This document shows, one piece after another, positions 15,074 to 21,981 of a stretch of DNA of 29,410 nucleotides. The number at the start of each line of letters is the position of its first letter. Position 1 is the stretch's first letter. The translations under genes and the position numbers were made by a program. The DNA is from Treponema sp. UBA4326 (GTDB lineage: Bacteria; Spirochaetota; Spirochaetia; Treponematales; Treponemataceae), in assembly GCA_002393835.1 (NCBI GenBank), contig DGTW01000208.1:1-29410 (forward strand), read 5' to 3'. The notes beneath the pieces were generated by a model. That model made no database searches, was not told the origin of the DNA, and saw nothing but the letters and a program-made list of their open reading frames with translations.

Positions 15074-16333
15074 TCACTTTCTCAGATTGACAAACTTCCA
15101 GAATCCCTCAGCGGCTTCATTTTTAGATTTTTCTCCATCCAAATAGGCGAAAACCCCGCTCGAAAATGCCGTTATAAGCTGGCTGTCTTCCATTATCGGA
15201 ATCATCGGATTTATGGCCGCACTGTTGAAGCGGATTTTCATTAAGGCGGTATACTGTATGGATTCAAGCTGCCCCTTCTCCATTAAGGCTGTCAGGCTTT
15301 TGTTGCTGATAGGAACCCCCTTCTCGTTTTTCTGAAGGAGGGCAAAATCCTGACTGTTAAGGAGATAATTCACCAGCATGGCGGCTTCCCTCGGATGCTC
15401 AGTGTCTTTTTTTATCGCATACATGCTGGCAGGCTTTAAGTACCAGCCGGACTCCCTGGCTCCGGGTGTAGTTATGAAATTCCCAAGAACGCCGTTTCCG
15501 CCCAAAGCTTTGGCTTCGGTAAGGATAAGAGAGCTTTCGCTGCACCACAAAACCGCTCCGATGACCTTTCTTTCCCTAAGGGCGGCAATCCTGATTCCCT
15601 TGCTGGGAGAATAAACCACATTCTCACTCTCGAGCCTCTTAACAAAATCAAAAATAAGCCCGATTTCCTCCAGAGAAATATCAAGCCTGCCCTGCTCCGT
15701 GAAAACTTTTTTAGAGTAAGTCTGCTCAAACCATGCGACGGCCAGGAAAAAGAGGTGGCGGTTGCTCATGGTAAACACGCACATGTCCTTTTTCTTCAGC
15801 ATTTTCGCAAGATTGAAAAGCTCATCCCAGGTGGAGGGAATATCAAGCGCCAGCTCATCGAGGACTTTCTTGTCATAAACAGGAATGGCCGTGTTAAAGG
15901 AAATTGGTATGGCATTCAGCCTTCCCTTCATTGTTCCAAAAGACAGGTCATCCATAGTGAAGTTGTAAAGGTCAATATATTCATCAAGGCTTCCCATGTC
16001 ATAAAAGCCCAAGCCGTCCCCGGAATACTTGTGGAGCCAGTCAAAATTCACCTGCATTACATCGGCACAGTTTCCGGACAAAAGCTTTTCCCCGAAGTTT
16101 TTCTCGTATTCTTCCCATGACTCATGGATTGGAAGCACTTTTACGGAAGGGTTCTCCTTCTCAAAAAGCTTTATACCTTCAATAGTATACTGATTACGGC
16201 TTTCGTTGCCCCACCAGGAAAAACTTACCTCACAAGGCTTACCGACACTCCCACTTGGAGAGCAGCCAAGGAAAAACAGCGAAAAAACTAAGGCAAGAGG
16301 AAAAAAAGAAAAAAACAGCTTATCGTTCCGCAT
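15074..16333 (-). CDS. Extracellular solute-binding lipoprotein (sugar ABC type)
   Basis: This 419-residue protein belongs to the carbohydrate-binding ABC family (SBP_bac_1). I use the ATG at 16333 because AAGGA lies eight bases upstream; an ATG nine bases earlier is placed too close. The lipobox FLGC (Cys24) marks a lipoprotein. Family features include VSFSWWGNESRN at the mature N-terminus, LFEKENPSVKV, the ADVMQVNFDWLHKY strand-turn and GVPISNKSL. No permease or ATPase gene is adjacent. Instead its start lies inside the 3' end of a membrane HD-GYP gene (14-base overlap), so the two are translationally coupled. That pairing suggests the protein may report sugar occupancy to the sensor as well as, or instead of, feeding a transporter (inference). 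Confidence 0.88.
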   Translation of the reverse strand: MRNDKLFFSFFPLALVFSLFFLGCSPSGSVGKPCEVSFSWWGNESRNQYTIEGIKLFEKENPSVKVLPIHESWEEYEKNFGEKLLSGNCADVMQVNFDWLHKYSGDGLGFYDMGSLDEYIDLYNFTMDDLSFGTMKGRLNAIPISFNTAIPVYDKKVLDELALDIPSTWDELFNLAKMLKKKDMCVFTMSNRHLFFLAVAWFEQTYSKKVFTEQGRLDISLEEIGLIFDFVKRLESENVVYSPSKGIRIAALRERKVIGAVLWCSESSLILTEAKALGGNGVLGNFITTPGARESGWYLKPASMYAIKKDTEHPREAAMLVNYLLNSQDFALLQKNEKGVPISNKSLTALMEKGQLESIQYTALMKIRFNSAAINPMIPIMEDSQLITAFSSGVFAYLDGEKSKNEAAEGFWKFVNLRK

Positions 16334-17642
16334 AAATCTCATCCTTCAGTTCCATGAATAACTCGACGACCTGGGGATCAAAATGCTCACCCGACTCACT
16401 CTCGATAATGTCAAAAGCCTTCTCATAGCTCATCGGTTTTTTGTAGCATCTCTCGGAAACAAGAGCGTCAAAAACATCTGCCACGGCCATTATGCGGGCA
16501 CAGAGAGGAATTTCCTCTCCCCTAAGTCCCCGGGGATAGCCTTTTCCATTCCATTTTTCATGGTGACAGCTGGCTATGTCAGAGGCTATGTCAACATAGT
16601 CCTTTTCGGCGACCCCGCCTATTATTTCCCTTACGATTTTACCGCCCGCAGCCGCATGGCTTTTCATCACCTCAAATTCCTCGTCAGTGAGTTTTCCCGG
16701 CTTGTTCAGTATTGCGTCCGGAATTACGATTTTTCCCAAATCATGCATAGGGGCGGCCCGGGTCACATTGTCGATAAAACGAGCAGAAAGCACATCAGCC
16801 CACTTTCCCTTTTTTTGGGCTTGCAGGAGAATCATATTCACATAATGGCTGGTTCTCTTTACATGCTGACCTGTCTCACCGCTGCGGCTCTCAACCAGCT
16901 CTGCGATTCCCATAATCGTGTTGTACTGGATTTCTGAAATCCTCATTTCGCTGGCCTCGGACTTGGACTTAAAGAAGCGGTTCTTTTCCTCCAGCTCCCT
17001 AAGTACCTTATGGCTGTAAATGATGCTAACTACGATTGAAAAAACAATCACGAAGATTCCCACAATAGCGGCAATACGGGACTGTCTGAGATCATTCTCA
17101 ACCTGAATTTTGGATTCTCCTATATATATTTTGAGAATTCGCGCCAGGCGGTCTATGCTTTCGTTTACTTTTCTGACCAAGGGAAGTATAAAGGCCTCGT
17201 TGTAGGCCGAGATTGCAAGCGGACTTTCCTCCTCCCGCATGGAAAGAAGGACTGCGTTGAAATTCAGGTACTTGAGCACATCGTCGTTAACACTGCGGAA
17301 AAGCATTTCCCTTTCCGAACCGAAGTCCATTTTCTTCATTATATCGGAGTGAACGATTAGCTGATTGCGGATTTCCAGCTCCGTTTGTGAGATTATGCCA
17401 AGAAACTCGTCGCTGTCAGGCCCCGATGAATTCATAAAAGCCGTCATGTTGTACTCGTATTTGTACAAGAGGCTCCGTATCTGCTCCACATCAGTCTCTT
17501 CGTCAAACACCTGTCCAACCATGGTGTCGAACAAAGCCGTGTGCACGTCCATGGTATAGCGGAAGTACAAAATCCCCAGCAAGCCAGCAAGCTCAGCGAC
17601 AAAAATTACGACCAATGCACTTATTGAAAGACTCTTTCTCAC
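16320..17642 (-). CDS. Membrane sensor HD-GYP c-di-GMP phosphodiesterase
   Basis: The 440-residue protein has a membrane segment at 7-28, a helical extracytoplasmic region (about 29-188) resembling four-helix-bundle sensors of chemoreceptors, a second membrane segment (191-210), a short coiled linker and an HD-GYP domain (about 238-435). Metal and catalytic residues are present: His260, His300-Asp301 (HDLGK), His329, His360-His361 and the GYP at 368-370, so c-di-GMP hydrolysis is expected in the cytoplasm. The start is a GTG; an in-frame stop lies six codons... upstream in the promoter region, leaving no earlier choice. There is no ribosome site, and TATAAT lies eight bases before the GTG, suggesting a leaderless message. 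The downstream gene overlaps it and encodes a sugar-binding lipoprotein. Confidence 0.9.
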   Translation of the reverse strand: MRKSLSISALVVIFVAELAGLLGILYFRYTMDVHTALFDTMVGQVFDEETDVEQIRSLLYKYEYNMTAFMNSSGPDSDEFLGIISQTELEIRNQLIVHSDIMKKMDFGSEREMLFRSVNDDVLKYLNFNAVLLSMREEESPLAISAYNEAFILPLVRKVNESIDRLARILKIYIGESKIQVENDLRQSRIAAIVGIFVIVFSIVVSIIYSHKVLRELEEKNRFFKSKSEASEMRISEIQYNTIMGIAELVESRSGETGQHVKRTSHYVNMILLQAQKKGKWADVLSARFIDNVTRAAPMHDLGKIVIPDAILNKPGKLTDEEFEVMKSHAAAGGKIVREIIGGVAEKDYVDIASDIASCHHEKWNGKGYPRGLRGEEIPLCARIMAVADVFDALVSERCYKKPMSYEKAFDIIESESGEHFDPQVVELFMELKDEIYAER

Positions 17643-17650
17643 AAGAGTAA

Positions 17651-17656
17651 ATTATA
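17651..17656 (-). promoter_or_regulatory. -10 box of the HD-GYP/binding-protein operon
   Basis: A perfect TATAAT on the minus strand ends eight bases before the GTG start. No convincing -35 box is seen at 16-18 bases. Transcription would begin at or within two bases of the start codon. Confidence 0.5.
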
Positions 17657-17717
17657 GCACGGGATTTAAAAAAAAGGCGAATTTTTTTTGATCTGGCCGT
17701 TTACAGTGTGAGAGGCC

Positions 17718-17909
17718 TTAAATACGCTTAAAATTCTCCGATGAGTAAAGGTAGTCCTCGCCCTTCTCGTTGATTACGAAAAGAGAGCCTTTCTGCGGGC
17801 CTTCCACGACCTCGCCGACACAAAGATAGACCTTGTTCGGCTCAAAAAAATCACATTCCTCTCCGACATAGCGGATTTTATAAAGCGTTCGTTCAGTCTT
17901 GTTTTCCAT
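17718..17909 (-). CDS. Small conserved hypothetical protein (63 aa)
   Basis: I do not recognise a named family. The 63-residue product is acidic, beta-rich and cysteine-bearing (Cys19, Cys30), with KIRYVGEE, VYLCVGEVVEG and a C-terminal GEDYLYSSENFKRI. The plan (a small barrel ending in Gly-Glu/Asp-Asp-Tyr-Leu-Tyr-Xaa-Xaa-Glu-Xaa-Phe) resembles short uncharacterised bacterial proteins with an SH3-like fold that share the same ending. No signal peptide or membrane segment. There is no ribosome site; GATAAT (17918-17923) lies eight bases upstream of the ATG, so this gene may also be leaderless. It stands alone between the HD-GYP operon and the replication module, with no clear terminator after it. 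Confidence 0.65.
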   Translation of the reverse strand: MENKTERTLYKIRYVGEECDFFEPNKVYLCVGEVVEGPQKGSLFVINEKGEDYLYSSENFKRI

Positions 17910-18258
17910 AGGTTTATATTATCGGAAGAAATTTCAGAATTCTTTAAATTATGCCACTCCAATCCCGGAGAGGAAATTTTCGCCAAAACAAGTCTTTCCG
18001 ACCTTTCCAATGAGATTAGTCAAGGAGAATTCTTTGAATTCGTTAGAAGCGATTTTTGTGCTATATTTATATAAATATATATTTTTTTATATTTATATAT
18101 CTAATTTACTAGAGTTTTCAATATTCTTTTTACTATTTCTTTTTATATTTTCATAGTTGATTTAATATAAAAAATGCTATATAACTATAAATATATATTT
18201 TTTACGATTTTTGTTAAAATCCCGAAGGGGATAAAAAATTCAAAAGGTGGGAAATTTT
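17910..18258 (+). promoter_or_regulatory. AT-rich region upstream of parA
   Basis: This gene-free stretch becomes extremely AT-rich from about 18060. It contains a 17-bp direct repeat (ATAAATATATATTTTTT at 18071 and 18187), a candidate promoter TTGATT-17-TATAAC (18157-18162 and 18180-18185), a small ATCCC/GGGAT hairpin (18219-18232) in the leader, and AAGGTGG (18243-18249) before the parA ATG. AGAATTCTTT occurs at both about 17936 and 18030. The repeats could be partition or autoregulatory sites; this is inference. Confidence 0.45.
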
Positions 18259-19011
18259 ATGAAATCTTTCGTTTTCTTGAATCGCAAGGGCGGAACAGGA
18301 AAAACCAGCATTTCGGTCACCTGTGCGATCGAACTTGCGCGCCGGGGCTACAAGACAGTCCTGGCCGACTGTGACCCTCAGGGCAACTCGTCATCATGGC
18401 TCTCAAAGAATTTCCAGTACGAGCTTTCTGATGTACTTAACGGAAAAATCAAAGTAGGGGAGTGCCTTGTTCAGACTCATTTCGAAAATCTTTTTCTGCT
18501 GCCAACATTCGCAATCAACGGCGGCCTCCAGAGTTTTGCTTCAAGCACAAGAAACTACTATGCCTTCGAGGATACGGTTTTCCCGGCCCTCAAAGATTTC
18601 GACTACCTTATTTTTGACACCTCTCCGGCTTTCGGCGACTTCGAGAAAGGCATCGCCAACTGCGCCGATGTAATCGTCCCTGTCCTTAAGCTGGACCAGT
18701 TTTCGGCCGACGGATTTCAGACTCTCATCGAAAACCTCATCACCACGACAAAAGAAATCCGCTGCAAGGACCTTCTCGAAAAGATTTCCTTCGTAATCCT
18801 CAACCAGCAGGACAAGCGAATGAAATTCCAGTCACTCTTCGCCGAGAACTTCATGAAGAATTTCGACGACACCCAGTTCCTCACTATTCCGACCGACACA
18901 TCTTTCGTCAAGGCTCAAATCCTGAAGAACTGCATTCAGGACAAGGCAATCACCGCCCGAAAGGAAACAACAGACGCTATCGACTCAATTATCAGGGAGA
19001 TGATAAAATAA
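18259..19011 (+). CDS. parA: ParA-family partition ATPase
   Basis: This 250-residue protein is a ParA/Soj-type ATPase that moves plasmid or chromosome origins along the nucleoid. The deviant Walker A motif NRKGGTGKTS has the signature Lys10 and Lys15; DCDPQGNSS (37-45) is the switch-like segment and YLIFDTSPAFGDF the Walker B region. It lacks an N-terminal DNA-binding extension, so it belongs to the short ParA group that works with small ribbon-helix-helix partners. The ATG at 18259 is chosen over a GTG 12 bases upstream because AAGGTGG is spaced for it. Its TAA overlaps the next ATG by one base, and the third gene is a replication initiator, so it belongs to a plasmid-type maintenance operon and not to MinD or flagellar systems. 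Confidence 0.92.
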   Translation: MKSFVFLNRKGGTGKTSISVTCAIELARRGYKTVLADCDPQGNSSSWLSKNFQYELSDVLNGKIKVGECLVQTHFENLFLLPTFAINGGLQSFASSTRNYYAFEDTVFPALKDFDYLIFDTSPAFGDFEKGIANCADVIVPVLKLDQFSADGFQTLIENLITTTKEIRCKDLLEKISFVILNQQDKRMKFQSLFAENFMKNFDDTQFLTIPTDTSFVKAQILKNCIQDKAITARKETTDAIDSIIREMIK

Positions 19012-19517
19012 TGAAAGTTCCACAGAATTACAACGCAGGCGCAACAAAAAAAGTCGATCCGCTGGAAGCCGCAATCAACAGTAATTTTTCTCAGACCGAA
19101 AGCATAAATACAGCTCCAGGGGCACGAGAAGGGCTTTTAAGAGCCTCAAACGCTTCTCCCGTCAAAAATACACGGACAGAGGCAAATCAGGCTCAAATTT
19201 CAAATGACAAGTCACAAATTCTCAACGCAGAGCAAGTTTCTGCTTCCATTCAACCCCAGCCGGCAAGGACTCAGGAGACAATTTCCGTCCAACAGGCAGG
19301 GTCAGAAAGTCCCAAAACTCCTGCCCGCCGGGAAGTAAAGGAAAAATTCCTTGTTTCCATGTCAAAAGGCGAGAGAAGCGTTTTCAAGTCATTCTGTGCC
19401 CTTCAGGGGGTCTCTATGAACCATTTCGTAATGTGCGCCATGGATTACTTCAAGGAAGACCTGGAGAACGGCAAGGTCTCAATCAGCTCCCACTCATACA
19501 AGCGCAAGGATGTCTAG
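19011..19517 (+). CDS. Putative centromere-binding partner of ParA (RHH-like tail)
   Basis: The 168-residue product has two parts. Residues 1-105 are low-complexity, rich in Gln, Asn, Ser, Thr and Ala, and probably disordered. Residues 108-160 (EKFLVSMSKGERSVFKSFCALQ, then a Val-Ser-Met-Asn turn and a second helix) show one strand followed by two helices, the plan of ribbon-helix-helix DNA-binding proteins of the CopG/ParB-small type. Position between parA and the replication initiator, overlap with both neighbours (1 base upstream, and the stop just before the rep start), and small size all fit the ParB-like role. In known systems an unstructured N-terminus stimulates the ParA ATPase, though usually it is much shorter. 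No family name is certain. Confidence 0.65.
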   Translation: MKVPQNYNAGATKKVDPLEAAINSNFSQTESINTAPGAREGLLRASNASPVKNTRTEANQAQISNDKSQILNAEQVSASIQPQPARTQETISVQQAGSESPKTPARREVKEKFLVSMSKGERSVFKSFCALQGVSMNHFVMCAMDYFKEDLENGKVSISSHSYKRKDV

Positions 19518-19518
19518 A

Positions 19519-20487
19519 ATGGCTGAAGAAGAGAACAAATACCTGCAGGAACTTTTTCCAATCGAGACGACTGCAAGAGACATCATCAAAAAATACCGCA
19601 GCTACATAGCCAGTCCTTTCATTGCGGCGGCTCTTCCCCTCAAAGACGTAAAAAAGAATGTCTTCGAGCGAAAGTACAACAACATAAACTTCAAGCTGAC
19701 CAGCGACATCAAGGTTCCTTACGGAAAGAACGGCCGGCTTCTCCTGACCATTATGACTACTCATGCAGTCTTGGACAAAGAGGCTTCCCCTGACAAGCCG
19801 GTCATACTTCAGTACTCATCCCTGCAGCAGCTTCTGGACGAGCTTCAGCTTCCAAAGCAGAGAGGCAAGGAAATCAAGGAGCAGCTGGAGTGCTTTTCGG
19901 GAGCTTCTTTCGTTTTCAGGGAAAAAAAGGTGCAGAAAACCCAGAAATATCTCTTCAAGGATTTTTTCAGTGAGGATGAGAATCTTGGCGGTGAGGTAAC
20001 GGCAACATGGCATTCAAGCGGAGTTGTGCCTTTTTTTGAGTCCATGAGCTATGTAGATATTGACGAGAACGGCAAAGAAAAAAAGAGCATTGGATTGACC
20101 ATAATGCTCTCTGACAAATTCACCAAGCTTTCCAAAGAACATTCGGTTCCAATCGATTACGGTGTTTACAAAGAAATTTCAAGCGTTGTCGGAAAAGACT
20201 TGTATGCATGGTTCGTGTATCGAAACAACAGCATAACCGAGCCTATTTTCATTTCCAGGGAGTCTCTTATAAACCAGTTCCTGCCAGTCAAAGAAAAAAG
20301 CTATGAGTCTGAGGAAAGGGTCAACTGGAATACTCTCAAGGAGCAGATTAAGCTTATTAAGAGCAAGTACTATCCTGACCTTAATGTTTCCATTGCCGAG
20401 GATAATTCTGGCATAACCTTTGCAAAAAGCAAGCCTGTAATTCTCCCTAATGACAAACACTATGTTCTTGTAACGGCAAATCTATAA
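19519..20487 (+). CDS. Plasmid-type replication initiator (RepA_C-like)
   Basis: The 322-residue protein resembles plasmid-encoded RepA initiators: the segment IKVPYGKNGRLLLTIMTTHAV (64-84) followed by LQQLLDELQLPKQRGKEIKEQLE matches the first winged-helix part of that family, and a second domain (about 200-310) with KLSKEHSVPIDYGVYKEI and LYAWFVYRN follows. Such proteins bind iterons and open the origin. I choose the ATG at 19519 because AAGGA (19506-19510) is eight bases upstream; an ATG at 19510 overlaps it. The stop of the upstream gene is one base before, so translation is coupled. The iteron-like array begins nine bases after its stop codon, as expected for an initiator next to its origin. 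Family assignment is by motif only. Confidence 0.78.
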   Translation: MAEEENKYLQELFPIETTARDIIKKYRSYIASPFIAAALPLKDVKKNVFERKYNNINFKLTSDIKVPYGKNGRLLLTIMTTHAVLDKEASPDKPVILQYSSLQQLLDELQLPKQRGKEIKEQLECFSGASFVFREKKVQKTQKYLFKDFFSEDENLGGEVTATWHSSGVVPFFESMSYVDIDENGKEKKSIGLTIMLSDKFTKLSKEHSVPIDYGVYKEISSVVGKDLYAWFVYRNNSITEPIFISRESLINQFLPVKEKSYESEERVNWNTLKEQIKLIKSKYYPDLNVSIAEDNSGITFAKSKPVILPNDKHYVLVTANL

Positions 20488-20495
20488 AAGGGCAG

Positions 20496-21269
20496 GTCAC
20501 AGAAAAACAACGGCTTTCAACATTTCAACGGATTTTACTATTTGCTATAAATTTTAAAATCTATTTGAATTCTATTTGTTTATATAGAAGATGTTGTGAA
20601 GTTGTTACGGTTTCGTTGAGCTTTTGTGACCGCCTATTTTGATTTTTTCTTTTATTTCCTTGTATTTAGGGGATTTACAAAGCATTTATCTTTCGTTGAG
20701 CTTCTGTTACCAATTTTTCGTCTTTCAACATTTTTTTGGGGAAATTCGTTGACTTCCTGTTACGATTTTACTCTTTTTTCTATATAAAATGTTTAATTCT
20801 GTTGAATATGTGTTACTTTCTTTCCTGTGATATCCATAAAAATTTCTTGCCTTTCGGCGGAAGTCTTGTTTTTCTGCCTTGCCGTTGAAAAATTGTTACC
20901 ATTCTTTTTGTCTCTTTTCCATTCCGTTGAAAATCTGTTACCAAAAAAACATTTTCGTTGAGAATTTGTTACTAACGGTCGGTAAATTCATTTTTCTTCG
21001 CTAAATTTCTTTTTTATTGTGATTAAAATGAAGTTGCAGATATAAAAAAATTGTCTCCGTTGAAAATTTGTTACTTTTCTAAATCCTTGCAATAAAATGA
21101 ATTATCTTTTGTCCTATTCTGAAAAAGGCAAAAACCTCTGCAATTTATGGCTCATTTTCAGTATGCAGGCTAACGAGTGTTATTCTTCCTTCGTCGTTGA
21201 AAAATTGTTACCAAACTGTATGAATTTTCATACGAATTTTCATTTTTTTCTGCGTTGAGAATTTGTTAC
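20496..21269 (+). repeat. Iteron-like array: 11 direct copies of CGTTGA-N5-TGTTAC plus one inverted copy
   Basis: Direct 17-bp copies start at 20592, 20614, 20694, 20747, 20800, 20883, 20925, 20956, 21058, 21195 and 21253. Eight have both half-sites perfect; those at 20592, 20614 and 20800 are degenerate. An inverted, degenerate copy occupies 20496-20512. Start-to-start distances are 22, 80, 53, 53, 83, 42, 31, 102, 137 and 58, many near multiples of 10.5. The array fills the gene-free region after the initiator gene, so it is the probable replication origin (or, less likely, the partition site). A GTATGAA/TTCATAC palindrome lies at 21218-21233. Confidence 0.9.
20531..20590 (+). other. Candidate DNA unwinding element of the plasmid-type origin
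   Basis: Sixty bases with only ten G or C lie between the inverted iteron and the direct array. They contain three direct copies of CTATTTG (20538, 20561 and 20572). AT-rich short direct repeats beside iterons are the usual layout of the melted region in iteron origins. Confidence 0.55.
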
Positions 21270-21354
21270 CGTCGCTTTATCCCGTGCTCATAAAGCCGCA
21301 TTATTCTTTTGTCCTTAAAAAGTCCTGGCTTCCGCATTATAAACCGTACTGTCT

Positions 21355-21382
21355 AAAAAATGGCTCCCTCGCGCCATTTTTT
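21355..21382. terminator. Bidirectional hairpin terminator after the origin
   Basis: AAAAAATGGC (21355-21364) and GCCATTTTTT (21373-21382) form a perfect 10-bp stem with an 8-base loop, with A on one side and T on the other. It separates the origin from the NfeD gene. Confidence 0.75.
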
Positions 21383-21452
21383 CTGCAAATGCAACATAAT
21401 GCAAATTACTAATGCTCTGTAAAAAATTCTTTCTAAATTCTCGCTTTGGACT

Positions 21453-21458
21453 TATAAT
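21453..21458 (+). promoter_or_regulatory. -10 box of the NfeD gene
   Basis: A perfect TATAAT ends six bases before the ATG at 21465, and no ribosome site is present, so the message would begin at the start codon. The -35 region is weak (TTTCTA at 17 bases). Confidence 0.45.
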
Positions 21459-21464
21459 AAAAGC

Positions 21465-21920
21465 ATGACTGAATTTCTTAACCTGATTCTTTCTAATCTG
21501 CCGTGGTTTTGGCTTGGCATAATGGTGCTTTGCCTTGTTTTTGAGGCGGTTACTTTCTCTCTTACCACTGTCTGGGCGGCTCTTTCTGCTTTGCTTATGA
21601 TTTTTCTTTCCCGTACAGGCCTGCCCCTGCGCTGGCAGCTTTTGATTTTCTTTTTGGTCACAATCCTCCTCTTGGCCTTTACCCGGCCCTTTGCGGTAAA
21701 AAAGCTGAGGCTTGGTCGGCTTGCCACGAATGTGAATTCCCTTGATGGTCAGGAAGTCCTTGTGGTAAAGAAAATCACAAAGTTTGAAAAGGGCGAGGTC
21801 AAGGCTTCAAACGGCGTTCTCTGGACGGCTTTGGGCGAGGGGAGTGATGAGATTGCCAAGGGAAGCGTCTGCAAGGTTGTCAGGGTTGAAGGCAACACTC
21901 TTGTGGTGAGGGAAAAATAA
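21465..21920 (+). CDS. NfeD-like membrane protein (short form)
   Basis: The 151-residue protein has two or three closely spaced membrane segments (about 10-75) and a cytoplasmic beta-rich domain (about 85-150) of OB-fold type, with LDGQEVLVVKKI, GVLWTAL and CKVVRVEGNTLVVREK. This is the short NfeD form that lacks the ClpP-like protease half. Short NfeD proteins are commonly paired with SPFH/slipin proteins, as seen here 61 bases downstream, and the pair is thought to organise membrane microdomains. No ribosome site precedes the ATG; a TATAAT lies six bases upstream. It is preceded by the origin terminator, so the replication module and this pair are transcribed separately. Confidence 0.87.
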   Translation: MTEFLNLILSNLPWFWLGIMVLCLVFEAVTFSLTTVWAALSALLMIFLSRTGLPLRWQLLIFFLVTILLLAFTRPFAVKKLRLGRLATNVNSLDGQEVLVVKKITKFEKGEVKASNGVLWTALGEGSDEIAKGSVCKVVRVEGNTLVVREK

Positions 21921-21981
21921 TGCTTCCAGTCAGAATAATCTATGGAAACTTTTAAAAACTCAAAATAAAGGAGAAAATTTT

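Noticed and set aside
18040..18060. An iteron copy near CGTTAG in the parA upstream region
   Set aside because: The left half is imperfect and no TGTTAC half-site follows at the right distance.
17899..18156. 85-residue open frame upstream of parA
   Set aside because: It runs through AT-only sequence, encodes low-complexity Phe/Leu/Tyr-rich residues, lacks a ribosome site and overlaps the likely promoter.
18259..19011. ParA gene as a chromosomal MinD, flagellar or Soj gene
   Set aside because: No parB with a HTH, gidB or flagellar neighbours; the coupled replication initiator and iterons point to a plasmid-type system.
20496..21269. CRISPR array
   Set aside because: The repeats are 17 bp with a variable core, unevenly spaced (22-137 bp), no cas genes are near, and a plasmid-type initiator gene precedes them.
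20820..21290. DnaA boxes in the origin (for example near TTATCCCGT at 21277)
   Set aside because: No site matches the TTWTNCACA consensus well enough, so I do not list DnaA boxes.
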